Below, one piece after another: positions 29,109-38,522 of a stretch of 64,000 nt of DNA (positions are counted from its first letter, which is position 1; every line of letters starts with the position of its first letter). This stretch comes from Myxococcales bacterium (lineage in GTDB: Bacteria; Myxococcota; UBA796; SXON01). Made by a program: the position numbers and the translations under genes. Below the pieces are notes generated by a model. That model was not told the origin of the DNA and did no database searches. It saw nothing but the letters and a program-made list of their open reading frames with translations. The DNA is taken from contig SHYX01000010.1 in assembly GCA_009692585.1 (NCBI GenBank), positions 1 through 64,000 of the forward strand, written 5' to 3'.

Positions 29109-32100
29109 GTGCGCAAACCAAACGGCGGCCCCGAAGCCGGTGACATCGTGGCGCGCTGGCGGCTTCTGGAGCCGCTGGGCGCGGGCGGAATGGCGACGGT
29201 CTGGCGCGCCGAGGCCGTCGACGGCGGGGCCATCGTCGCGCTGAAGGTCCTGCACCAGACGCGCATCACCACCGAGGAGACGCGGCGCATGCGGCGGGAG
29301 TTCCTGACCCTGCAGCGGCTGGATCATCCCCACATCATCGGAGTCTTCGACGCCGGTCAACACGAGGGTTTTCCATGGATCGCGCTGGCCTACGTGCGCG
29401 GGGTGGACCTCGGACGGATGCTCGATCAGTGGCAAGCCCAGGAGCCGGCGGACCGGTTCGACCAGGTCGAGCGGATCACCCGCGAGCTGTGCGAGGCCCT
29501 CGCCTACGTGCACGAGCGGGGCATCGTCCACCGCGATCTGAAACCAGCCAACGTGATCGTCGACGAGGCCGGCTCGGCCTGGCTCACCGACTTCGGGGTG
29601 GTCAAGGACGTCGAGTCGTTCCAGACCAACCTGACCGTGGCGGGCCGGTTGGTGGGCACGGTCGCGTTCATGGCCCCGGAGCAGATCACCGGCGATCGGG
29701 TCGACCACCGCTCCGACCTGTACGGCCTGGGCGCGCTGTTGTACGCGATGCTGACCGGTCGCCGCCCGGTGGTGGCGGACAGCATCGCCGCTTACCTCGC
29801 GCGCCAACTCGCCGAGATGCCGAAGTCGCCGATCGAGCTGGATCCCCGCGTTCCGCTGCGCCTGGATCGGTTGTGTATGCGGCTGCTACAGAAGGACCCA
29901 GGGCACCGATTTGCGTCCGCGGCGGAGGCGCTCGCGGCGCTGGACACCCCGGAAGGAGCGGCGGAGCTGCCCCTGCACGGGCGCGACGAGGTGTTCGGCC
30001 GCTTCAACGAGCGCCTGGCCACGCTCGCGGCTGGGGTGGGCGGCGCCGTCGCGGTCATCGGCCCGTCCGGAAGTGGCCGCACGAGGCTCTTGCGAGACGT
30101 GGGGGTCCGCGCGGCGGCGTTGGGCTTCAGGGTGGGACCGCCGGCCACCATGGACGCCGCGCAGGTGCTGCTCGTCGACGACGCGGAGGCGCTCTCGCTC
30201 GCCGAGCAGGGTCGGCTGGCTGAGCGGATGGCAACCGCTCTGACCGAAGCGCCCGCGCTCCTGGTCTTCGCGGTCTCGGGCCCGCTGGCCTCGACCCTTC
30301 AGGAGCTCACCGACAACGTCCCGGTCGAGGAGATCGAGCTGGGCCCCCTCGATCGGGAGGGCGTGCGTGCGCTGTTGCGGGACCGCGGCGCCAGCGGCGG
30401 TCTCGGCGCGGCGTTGGCCCGTCGCCTGCACGTCGAGCTCGGGGGGTGGCCGGGGAAGGTGATCGATCAGCTGGACACCCTGGTGGACGAGGGGTGGCTG
30501 AGCCGGAGCGCGGATGGCAGCATCCGCGCGGTCCGCTCCGTGGACCAGCTCCGGTTGGAGCCGCTCCCGCTTCCCGCGGGCGAGCGTGAGCTCGCGATTG
30601 CCGCGCGTATGCGCTTCAATCCCGGCAGTCGCCGGCTCCTCGACGCGGCGGCGATCGTGGCCATGCCCGCCAGTCTGGCGCTGCTGGCCGCCGTCGCCCA
30701 GGCCGGCGACGGCGTGCGTGAGCTGGACGCGCTGGTGAGCGCCGGCGTGCTCCAGGTGCAGACCGAGGGCCTCCAGGAGCTGGTCGATCTCCGTTCGCCC
30801 CGCTTCGGTCAGGCGATCCGGGAGTCGCTCCCAGACGCCACGCGTCGCGAGCTGCACGCGGGCGCCGCCGCGGCGCTGCGGGAGCGCTATGGGCGCGCCG
30901 GCGGCGCGGTCGCCGAACTCATCGCGGGCCATCTGGAGCGCGCCGGTGCCGCGGCCGAGGCGCGCCCGCTCTTGGTCTCAGCGGCGCAGGCCGCGTTGAG
31001 GAGGCAGGATGCAGGCAAGGCCCGGGCACTCGCGGAGCGGGCCGTGGCCCTCGAAGGCGCCGGTCGGTTTTCGGATGCCGGGGAGGAGGCCCGCGTCGCG
31101 CGGCAGGCGCGCACGGTCATCGGCGACGCCTATCGCCAGGACGGCCGCGCCCGTCGGGCCCTCGATGCGTGGGCCGCAGCCCTGGCGCTCGGCGGCGCGC
31201 CCGACGCGGAGCGGGCGCGGCTTCTGGTGAGCGGCGCGATGGTCGGCATCGACCTTGGCGACGTTGCGGCGGCCACGCCCGACCTGCTCACCGGCCTGGC
31301 GCGGCTGCCCCCGGGCGACGCGGCGTGGGTCGAGGCGGCGCATGTGGCGGCGGAGCTGTCCCTCGGCGCCGGCGATCGCGCCGGGGCGGTCTCCCGCTGG
31401 CACGCCCTCGCGGCCTACGCGTCAGAGACCCGCCACGGACTTGCAGGCATCCTCGCCGATCTCGGGCTGCTCCTGGTCCAGGCTCCGCCGGGCGCTCACG
31501 CGTTGGGGGGCTGGACCGCACTACTCGAGCGGGCGCGTCGGCTGGGCCGCCCGGGCCCGCTGGTGGTCGTTGGCGTGCAACTGGGCAGGGTGGCGCTCGA
31601 CGTCGGCGATCAAGCCCGGGTGGCCAGCCTCGCTCAGGAGCTCAGCGAGCTCGGCGAGCGCCATGAGTGGTCCAATGTGGCGGCGCTCGGCAGCGGGCTC
31701 ACCGCCGCCGTGCTGGCGGTCGAGGGGGATGTGGACGGCGCCGCCAGCGCGGCGAAAGACGCACTGGCGCCACTGTTTCTCGACGAGGTGCGCCACGGCG
31801 CCGAGGTCGGCTTCGCGCTGCGCGCGCTCTCGCGCCGCGAAGACTCCGCGGAGGCAGCCTCGTGGTTGTCGGCGGGGGGGCTGCGGCCGGCACTGCCGTT
31901 CGACGCTGAGGGGCTGCGGCTGTCGCTCCTCGGCCTGGCGACGATGCGGGGTCACCCCGCGGAGGCACGGGCGGCGGCCCGCGCGGCGCTCAGACGCCCT
32001 CACCCCTCGGCGGCGGCCGGCGCGCGGGTTCGCATCGACGCGGCGCGGGTGCTCGACGTGGTTGGATGCCATGAGGAAGCAGGCGCCGCCCGATCGGGAC

Positions 32101-32171
32101 TCGTCGATTCGTTGTCCACGGCCGGTTGGCACGGGCTGGCCGCCGAAGCGGCCGACGCGCGGATCAGATAG
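29109..32171 (+). CDS. Ser/Thr kinase fused to ATPase-like and TPR-like regions (first of three)
   Basis: The 1020-residue protein starts at GTG 29109. The kinase domain (~17-275) looks active: GAGGMATVW, VALKV, HRDLKPANV at ~141, DFGVVKD at ~161 and MAPEQ. An ATPase-like domain follows, with a P-loop-like GPSGSGRTRL at ~318-327 in which Lys is replaced by Arg, and a hydrophobic LLVDDAEAL Walker-B-like strand. The rest (~560-1020) is Ala-rich helical hairpins of TPR type. The layout resembles PknK/MalT-like signal regulators. No membrane segment or DNA-binding motif is seen. It is followed 25 bp later by a second protein of the same plan. Confidence 0.9.
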   Translation: MRKPNGGPEAGDIVARWRLLEPLGAGGMATVWRAEAVDGGAIVALKVLHQTRITTEETRRMRREFLTLQRLDHPHIIGVFDAGQHEGFPWIALAYVRGVDLGRMLDQWQAQEPADRFDQVERITRELCEALAYVHERGIVHRDLKPANVIVDEAGSAWLTDFGVVKDVESFQTNLTVAGRLVGTVAFMAPEQITGDRVDHRSDLYGLGALLYAMLTGRRPVVADSIAAYLARQLAEMPKSPIELDPRVPLRLDRLCMRLLQKDPGHRFASAAEALAALDTPEGAAELPLHGRDEVFGRFNERLATLAAGVGGAVAVIGPSGSGRTRLLRDVGVRAAALGFRVGPPATMDAAQVLLVDDAEALSLAEQGRLAERMATALTEAPALLVFAVSGPLASTLQELTDNVPVEEIELGPLDREGVRALLRDRGASGGLGAALARRLHVELGGWPGKVIDQLDTLVDEGWLSRSADGSIRAVRSVDQLRLEPLPLPAGERELAIAARMRFNPGSRRLLDAAAIVAMPASLALLAAVAQAGDGVRELDALVSAGVLQVQTEGLQELVDLRSPRFGQAIRESLPDATRRELHAGAAAALRERYGRAGGAVAELIAGHLERAGAAAEARPLLVSAAQAALRRQDAGKARALAERAVALEGAGRFSDAGEEARVARQARTVIGDAYRQDGRARRALDAWAAALALGGAPDAERARLLVSGAMVGIDLGDVAAATPDLLTGLARLPPGDAAWVEAAHVAAELSLGAGDRAGAVSRWHALAAYASETRHGLAGILADLGLLLVQAPPGAHALGGWTALLERARRLGRPGPLVVVGVQLGRVALDVGDQARVASLAQELSELGERHEWSNVAALGSGLTAAVLAVEGDVDGAASAAKDALAPLFLDEVRHGAEVGFALRALSRREDSAEAASWLSAGGLRPALPFDAEGLRLSLLGLATMRGHPAEARAAARAALRRPHPSAAAGARVRIDAARVLDVVGCHEEAGAARSGLVDSLSTAGWHGLAAEAADARIR

Positions 32172-32196
32172 GCCACCCGTGGCGGACGCGCGGGAA

Positions 32197-35100
32197 ATGG
32201 CCGAATCCAAGTCAGATGCGATCGAGCTGCCCCTGGAAGTGGGCGGGCTGGTGATCCAGCCGGGTGACCGAATCGGACAGTACGTGTACCGGCGGGTGGT
32301 GGGGCGCGGTGGGATGGCCCACGTGGCGCTGGCGTCCGACCCCGACGGGCAGGACGTCGCGCTCAAGATCCTCAAGACGGGCCGCGTCGGGACGGGACTT
32401 CAGCGCTTTCGTCGTGAGTTTCGGGCGTTGGCCAGGCTGCGTCACCCCAACGTCATCCGCGTGGACGCCTATGGGGACATCCACGGACATCCCTACATCG
32501 CAATGGAGTACATAGAAGGTACAGATCTTCACGGCCTCATCCACGAGCTGCGCAAGCTGCCCGAGGAGGAACGCTGGGCGCGATGTGACGAGGTGCTCAC
32601 CGACGTCGCCCGGGCGCTGGTGTACATCCACTCCCAGGGGCTGGTGCATCGCGATCTGAAGCCCTCCAACGTGCTCATCGACGCGCGGGGGCGCTGCAAG
32701 CTTACCGACTTCGGCATCGTGAAGGACCTGGACCCGGAGCACGACACCCAGGCCTCGACTACGCTGGTCGGCACCTGGGCCTACGCCTCGCCTGAGCAGG
32801 TGGCCGGCGGCGCGGTCGATCACCGGAGCGATCTGTTCAGCCTCGGCGTCATCCTGTTCGCCATGCTCACCGGACGTCGCCCGTTCCTGGCGAAGGACCT
32901 GGGTGGGTACATCGAGATCCACCGAACGCTCAACCCACCGGCGCCCTCGGATGTGGACCCCGGGGTGCCTCCGCACCTCGACGACATGTGTCGGCGCCTG
33001 ATGGCCAAGGAGCCGCAGCGGCGGCCCCACGGCGCGCACGAGCTGCTCTACCGCCTCGAGGTGCGCGCGGTATCCGCGGCGGAGGTGCCCGCCCCCGCCG
33101 GTCTGGCCCTGGTCGGGCGTGAGCAGCTTGCCGATCGCCTCCGCGACGCGGTCGCTGCGCTCACCAGGAGTCAGGGCGGCGTGGTGCTCCTGGAGGGGGA
33201 GGGCGGCAGCGGCCGGACCCGAATGATGGAACTGGCGCGCGTGACGGCGAGCGGCCTGGGACTTCCGGTGCACTCGGTTGGCGTCACCCGCCCCGATGGT
33301 CCCATCGGGGTGCTGCTCCGGCTGGTGGAGGCCCTCTCCCCCGACGTCGCCGCCGGGGGGGCGCCGGCGCTGGTCAACGCCGCCCGCCGCGCGTCCGAGG
33401 GACCGGGTGGCACGGCGCGGACCGAGCTCTACGCTCGACTGATCGAGACGGTGCGGACGCGCGCCAGCAGGCAGCCCCAGGTGATCCTGGTGGATGACGT
33501 CCACGAAGCCCTCCTTCCCGCCGTGGACGGCCTCCTCGCGACGGTGCGTGCGCTCGCGGGCGAGCCGGTGCTCTTCGTGTTCGTGTTGGATGCGGACGTC
33601 CGTACGCCTCGCCTCAACGCGCTCCGGGCGCTGGGAACCTGCCTCCCCGTCTCCGCCCTGGACGAGGCGGGCGCCATCGCCCTGGCCGGCGCGTTGCTTG
33701 GGCCCGGCAAGACCGCGTCCGCCGTCGGGGCGCGGCTGCACGCCGAGACCGGCGGGAACCCGGGCGCGCTGGTCGACTGGCTCCGCGAGCTCGTCGCCGC
33801 CGGCATCGTGATCAAGAGCGGCCGCGGTCATCGGCTCGGCGTCGACGCCGAGGAGATCGCGCGTGGGCACCTGGACGTGCCCGCCAGTGTCCTGGACCGC
33901 GTGCGCCAGCGGCTCGACGCCTTGGACCTCGCCGATCGCAACTTCGCCGAGGCCTTGGCGGTGTACGGTCACGAGGTCGAGCTCGACGTCATGCTCACGG
34001 TGCTCGGGGTGGACGAAGACTCGGTCCAGGACGTCGTGATGCGTCTGGATCAGGACGGAATCGTCCGGAGCCGTACCGCGGGTCCCCACCAGTTCGTGTC
34101 CCTGGTCCGGCCGCTCGACCGCACCGCGCTGTACCGCGGCTTGGACCCCGAGCGTCGGTCGTGGTTGCACGGCTCCTTCGCTTCGACGTTGGAGGCCACC
34201 TTCGGCGCGACGGTGACCAGCCTGGAGCGCATCGGCGCGCACTGGGTCCGAGCGGGCCAGCCGGGGCGTGGGTGGCGGTTGGTGGTCGAAGGCGCCAGCA
34301 ACATGCGCGAGCGAGGTCACAACGCGGAGGCGTGGGAGCTGAGCGAACGCGCCGGCGAGTACGAGGACACCGCACGCGTCGATATGTCGCCCGCCGAGTT
34401 CGTCGCGGTGAAGCAGGTCGACCTCTTGGTGCGCTCCGACGTCTACTACATGCGCGGGAAGTGGTCGGGCGCCCGCGATGCGCTGGAAACCGCGGCGACC
34501 CTGGCGGAGGGGGTCAACGACGAGTGCGGTGCGCTCCGCGCCCGCATGCGTCTGGCGCGGGTCCTGCGCACCTCCGGTCAGGTCGACGCAGCGGACGCGC
34601 TGGTGACGCTGCACCTGCCGCGAGCGCGTGAGCTGGGCGAGCGTGGTGCCGTGGCGGAGGGACTCCTGGCCCGCGCCCACGTGGCCTGGGCTCGCGGAGA
34701 CATCGACAAGGTCGAACAGTTCGCCCAGGAGGGGTTGGTGCAGGCCGGCATCGCCCACCCGCGCGCCCGCGCCGACCTGTTGCTCGCGGTGGCGGCGGTC
34801 CAGGCGTCGCGAGGACAGCTTGCCAGCGCGGCCAGTGGCCTCAACGAAGCCCAGACCTTGTACGCCGACCTCCGGATGCACGGCATGCGATCGGCGGCGC
34901 TCGCGAACCTCGCGGAGGTCGAGCTGGGCCAGGGGGATCCGGTGAGTGCCTGGGAGCACGGCGCCGACGCCCTGTCGGAGATGGAGGCCGAGGGCGCGGG
35001 GGCGGAGGGGGCACCCAGCGCCGGTGCGCACATGATTCGGGGCCTTGCCGCGTTGGAGCTGGGTGCGTGGAACGAAGCGCGCGCCGAGCTGGAGATCGCC

Positions 35101-35649
35101 CGCGGCCGGGCGGAGGCGCTCGGCCTGGCCACGGTGACCCTGGCGTGTAGCGTTCACCTCGCGCGGACCCGGCTCGCTCTCGGCGACGCCGCAGGCGCCC
35201 TGGCCGTGCTGGTGGAGCCGGAGGAGGCGCCCTGGCGGGTGGACCCCGAGCGGTTCCTCCCGGTGGCCCACGCGCTGCGCGCCCGCGCGCACGCGCTGCG
35301 CGGCGAGATCCCCGCCGCGCGCCGATCGCTCGCCGCCGCCGAAGTGGAGATCCTCCGGCTTCCTCCGCAGCGCCGCGTCGAGACGGCGCTGGACATGGCG
35401 CGGGCGCTGGAACGAATCGGCGATGCGGCGTCGGCCCTCCCCCTCGCCCAGTCCGCGGCGCGGCTCGCCCAGACCCGCGGCTTTCGCATCCTCGGGCTCG
35501 ACGCCATCGCGCTCGCAGCCCGGGTCACCAGCGACGCCGCCGAGGGGGCCCGGCTCACCCGTGAGGCGCAGGCCGGCTTCGCGGCCATCCAGGCGCGCCT
35601 GCCGAGCGCGTGGCAGGCCAGCTTCCGCGTGCGAGGGGGCGGCGCCTGA
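32197..35649 (+). CDS. Ser/Thr kinase fused to ATPase-like and TPR-like regions (second of three)
   Basis: The 1150-residue protein starts at ATG 32197; a GTG at 32179 would add six residues. The kinase domain (~25-290) is intact: VGRGGMAHV, VALKIL, HRDLKPSNV at ~151, DFGIVKD at ~171, ASPEQ. The ATPase-like domain has LEGEGGSGRTRM (~333), again with Arg for the P-loop Lys, and VILVDDVHEAL. TPR-like helical hairpins fill the last ~500 residues. It shares domain order with its neighbours but little close identity, suggesting an old duplication. Repeat family A copy 3 begins at its stop codon. Confidence 0.9.
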   Translation: MAESKSDAIELPLEVGGLVIQPGDRIGQYVYRRVVGRGGMAHVALASDPDGQDVALKILKTGRVGTGLQRFRREFRALARLRHPNVIRVDAYGDIHGHPYIAMEYIEGTDLHGLIHELRKLPEEERWARCDEVLTDVARALVYIHSQGLVHRDLKPSNVLIDARGRCKLTDFGIVKDLDPEHDTQASTTLVGTWAYASPEQVAGGAVDHRSDLFSLGVILFAMLTGRRPFLAKDLGGYIEIHRTLNPPAPSDVDPGVPPHLDDMCRRLMAKEPQRRPHGAHELLYRLEVRAVSAAEVPAPAGLALVGREQLADRLRDAVAALTRSQGGVVLLEGEGGSGRTRMMELARVTASGLGLPVHSVGVTRPDGPIGVLLRLVEALSPDVAAGGAPALVNAARRASEGPGGTARTELYARLIETVRTRASRQPQVILVDDVHEALLPAVDGLLATVRALAGEPVLFVFVLDADVRTPRLNALRALGTCLPVSALDEAGAIALAGALLGPGKTASAVGARLHAETGGNPGALVDWLRELVAAGIVIKSGRGHRLGVDAEEIARGHLDVPASVLDRVRQRLDALDLADRNFAEALAVYGHEVELDVMLTVLGVDEDSVQDVVMRLDQDGIVRSRTAGPHQFVSLVRPLDRTALYRGLDPERRSWLHGSFASTLEATFGATVTSLERIGAHWVRAGQPGRGWRLVVEGASNMRERGHNAEAWELSERAGEYEDTARVDMSPAEFVAVKQVDLLVRSDVYYMRGKWSGARDALETAATLAEGVNDECGALRARMRLARVLRTSGQVDAADALVTLHLPRARELGERGAVAEGLLARAHVAWARGDIDKVEQFAQEGLVQAGIAHPRARADLLLAVAAVQASRGQLASAASGLNEAQTLYADLRMHGMRSAALANLAEVELGQGDPVSAWEHGADALSEMEAEGAGAEGAPSAGAHMIRGLAALELGAWNEARAELEIARGRAEALGLATVTLACSVHLARTRLALGDAAGALAVLVEPEEAPWRVDPERFLPVAHALRARAHALRGEIPAARRSLAAAEVEILRLPPQRRVETALDMARALERIGDAASALPLAQSAARLAQTRGFRILGLDAIALAARVTSDAAEGARLTREAQAGFAAIQARLPSAWQASFRVRGGGA

Positions 35650-35805
35650 TGCCGCCTGATCTTCATTCAGCTCGGCGCTCGCCTGTGCCCGACCCGTCCG
35701 GCTTCGTTGGGACCTCCTCACGTGTCTCGACACGCTCGTCGGCCCCGCCTTGCCAACCGGGCCGTTCACGACGGCGATCATCCGATCCGAATCTGCGCCA
35801 GTCGG
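35647..35805 (+). repeat. Repeat family A, copy 3 (longest)
   Basis: About 159 bp from the stop codon of the second kinase to 2 bp before the third kinase ATG. The left arm is TGATGCCGCCTGATCTTCAT and the right arm is GATCATCCGATCCGAATCTG. The middle is shared in part with the 22901 copy. It fills the whole gap between two kinase genes. Confidence 0.8.
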
Positions 35806-35806
35806 C

Positions 35807-38404
35807 ATGAGCCCGGAAATTCGGGTGGGGCAGTGGGCCCTGGTCCGGCCCCTGGGGGAGGGGGCGATGGCGGAGGTGTGGCTGGCGGAAGACCCCTCGG
35901 GCGGCCGCGCCGCGTTGAAGTGGCTGCGACCGGACGCATCGGCGGCCGTTCGCCGCGGCTTCGACGCCGAGATCGAGGTGCTGTCGCGCTTGGATCACCC
36001 CGGGATCGTCCACCTGGTCGGGTCGGGACGGTCGGGCGGCCGCCCGTGGTTCGCGATGGACGTCTGCGACGGTGCCGACCTGCTGACCGTGGGCGAGAAG
36101 CTCCGGGTCCGGCCCGCAGGCGAGCGCCACGTGCGGGCCCGTGATGTCGGCATGCAACTCGCGTCCGCGCTGGGCTATCTGCATCGCGCCGGGCTCGTTC
36201 ATCGAGATGTGAAGCCCGCGAACGTGCTGTGGGCCAGCGGCAAGGCGGTGCTGACCGATTTCGGGGTCGTGACCGCGGCGGGAGCGGTGCCAGAGGAGGG
36301 TTTCGTCGGTTCGATCGCGTGGGCGTCCCCGGAGGCGCTGTTCGGCGGCGCCGTCGAGGCCCGTGCCGATCAGTACGGCCTGGGGCTGGTGATGTACTGG
36401 CTTGTGACCGGCGTCCGCCCGTTCGACGAAGGCCGTCGCGCCAACCCCCACGCCTGCCCCCGGCCACCCTCGGAGCGCGAACCGTCGGTTCCGGCGGACC
36501 TCGAGGGCGTGATCCTACGGTGCATCGCGAGTGACGCGCACGCGAGGTACGCGGACATGGATGCGGTGGCGGCCGCGCTTGGGGCGGTCTCCGCTTCGGA
36601 AGGCTCGTTGGTCTCCGGGCGGCAGGACGCCGCGGCCAGCATCGTTCGGGCGCTGGACCGCGTGGCCGCGGGCGAGGGGCAGGTGTTGCGACTGATAGGC
36701 GCGGCAGGCTCGGGTCAGGCCCAACTTGGCGTGCTGGCGCGAGCGTCAGCCTCGCGGCGAGACCTGGCCTGCGTCGTGGAGGACGATCCGATGCTCGTCG
36801 CGCAGGCCGTCTCCCGCGCGCGGCACGGCGAGCCCATCCTGGTGCTCACGAGCGCATGCGTGGTCGCGACCGAGGAGATCGTGCTGCCACCGCTGTCCGT
36901 CGCCGACCTGCGGCGGTCCATCTTCGCGACGGCGCCGGCGACGCCGCTGCTCGCGTCGGAGGCGGAGCGCCTGCGGGCCTGGAGCGGAGGGCTGGTCGAC
37001 CTCGCGGAGGCGGCGCTCCGGTCGGGTGTCCGGGACGGACGTTTTTCGGTGGGACACGTCACGACCCCGGACCTTGAGGCCTGGCTGGGGAGCTTGGACC
37101 TCGATGCCGCCAGCGTCGCGCAGGCTCTCGCCGCCCTCCCGGATGCCGCTCCCGCCGACGCGATCGAGGCGGTGGCGGCGGCGCCAGCGATCGAGGTGTT
37201 GCCGGGGCTCGCCGAGCTTGGCATCGCGATCCGGGTAGGGGCGCGGTGGCTGCTTGGCGCGGAGGCTTTTCGGGCGCCCCTGCTCCTGAGCGCCATCGAC
37301 CTCGACGCCTTGCAAGAGCGCGCGGGCGCGGTGACGGCGCCCTCGTCACCGCCCGACGCGGTGCTGCTCGAAGCGCGTGCGCATCTCGACGCTGGTCGGC
37401 TCGCGTCCGCGTTGGACACCCTCGTCCGTGCCATCGGCAGCGTCACTGTGGAGGCGCCGCCGGAGCGTCGACTCCTGCTTGCGGCGCTCCACTGGACGCT
37501 GGGGGACCACGCGGGCGCGGCGGACCAGTGGCGTCGGGTGCGTGCGGACGCGACAGACCCCCGGGCTCGTGCGCGCGCCCGCATCGGCCTCGGCGTGCTG
37601 CACCTCCAGCGTGGTGAGCTCGATCTGGCGCTGGACGACCTCCACCATGCGCTCACCGACGCCGAACTGGCGGGTGACCCGCGGGTGACCATCCTCGCGG
37701 GGGTCGACCTCGCGGAAGCACGGGCACTGCGTGGCCACCTGGCCGAGGCGCTTCGCGTCGCGCGGTGGGCTCGCGACGAAGCCAGGGCCCTGCGTGACGG
37801 GGCGCTCGAGGCGAAGGCGGCGCGCGCATACGGGCAGGTCTGCCTCGACATCGGGCTGTGGCGGGAGGCGGAGTCCTCCTTGGCGGACGCCGCGGCGCTG
37901 GCGCGGGCCGCGGATCTGGAGGACGAACGCCTGGCGGTGCGTGCGCTCCGGGCCCAAGCGGCCCTCGACGCCCGGCCGGGCGATCGCGTCGCGGCGGCGG
38001 TGGCGTTGGATCGCCTCACCACCGCGTCCGGAGCCCCCGATCCAGAGGGTTTCGGAGCCCTCGCGGACGCCCTGCGCGCCGAGGCTCAAGCGCGGCTGGG
38101 CGAGCCGGCGCGCGCCCGTCGCGCCCTCGCCGATGCGTTGGCGGCGGTGCCGCCCCGCGCGATGGCGCTCCGTCTGGGCCTGCGTGTCGCCGGCGTCCAC
38201 CACCTCCTGGGCGAGCCCGCCGCGGCGGACCTCGCGCTGCACCAGACGTTGGCGACCGCGGAGGCCAGTGGCTTCGCCCTCTGCGCGTGGCGCGCGCGCC
38301 TGGCCCTGGCCGTCGCGACCGGCGCGGCCGCTCCGGAGGCCGGGAGCCTCCTCGATGGGCTGGGTGAGGGGGAGCGGCGGGCGCTGCTCGGAAGGGGGCG
38401 GTAG
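35807..38404 (+). CDS. Ser/Thr kinase fused to degenerate ATPase and TPR-like regions (third of three)
   Basis: The 865-residue protein starts at ATG 35807; the longer open frame upstream is repeat sequence. The kinase domain (~5-260) keeps GEGAMAEVW, ALKWL, HRDVKPANV at ~132, DFGVV at ~151 and ASPE. The ATPase-like domain is reduced: the P-loop position reads GAAGSGQAQL (~298), with Gln for Lys, and no clear Walker B is seen. The helical-repeat part is shorter than in its neighbours. It is probably a diverged paralogue whose ATPase module is now structural. Confidence 0.87.
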   Translation: MSPEIRVGQWALVRPLGEGAMAEVWLAEDPSGGRAALKWLRPDASAAVRRGFDAEIEVLSRLDHPGIVHLVGSGRSGGRPWFAMDVCDGADLLTVGEKLRVRPAGERHVRARDVGMQLASALGYLHRAGLVHRDVKPANVLWASGKAVLTDFGVVTAAGAVPEEGFVGSIAWASPEALFGGAVEARADQYGLGLVMYWLVTGVRPFDEGRRANPHACPRPPSEREPSVPADLEGVILRCIASDAHARYADMDAVAAALGAVSASEGSLVSGRQDAAASIVRALDRVAAGEGQVLRLIGAAGSGQAQLGVLARASASRRDLACVVEDDPMLVAQAVSRARHGEPILVLTSACVVATEEIVLPPLSVADLRRSIFATAPATPLLASEAERLRAWSGGLVDLAEAALRSGVRDGRFSVGHVTTPDLEAWLGSLDLDAASVAQALAALPDAAPADAIEAVAAAPAIEVLPGLAELGIAIRVGARWLLGAEAFRAPLLLSAIDLDALQERAGAVTAPSSPPDAVLLEARAHLDAGRLASALDTLVRAIGSVTVEAPPERRLLLAALHWTLGDHAGAADQWRRVRADATDPRARARARIGLGVLHLQRGELDLALDDLHHALTDAELAGDPRVTILAGVDLAEARALRGHLAEALRVARWARDEARALRDGALEAKAARAYGQVCLDIGLWREAESSLADAAALARAADLEDERLAVRALRAQAALDARPGDRVAAAVALDRLTTASGAPDPEGFGALADALRAEAQARLGEPARARRALADALAAVPPRAMALRLGLRVAGVHHLLGEPAAADLALHQTLATAEASGFALCAWRARLALAVATGAAAPEAGSLLDGLGEGERRALLGRGR

Positions 38405-38427
38405 CGACGGTGGGCACGCCAGCCCGC

Positions 38428-38468
38428 CGTCAGACCTCCGTCACCCCCCGTCAGACCTCCGTCACCTC
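38428..38468. repeat. Two 20-bp tandem copies, 21-bp period
   Basis: CGTCAGACCTCCGTCACC occurs twice in the 118-bp gap between the third kinase and comEC. It could be an operator with two half-sites or simple slippage. Confidence 0.55.
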
Positions 38469-38522
38469 CCGCGCCGATCCGTCGCCTTGGTCCGTCGGCA
38501 CGGGTCTTGCCTCGCCCCGGGG

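Noticed and set aside
32212..35808. 1198-codon minus-strand frame opposite the second kinase
   Set aside because: Long antisense frames are expected at this GC content; it has no motifs, while the plus strand has complete kinase signatures.
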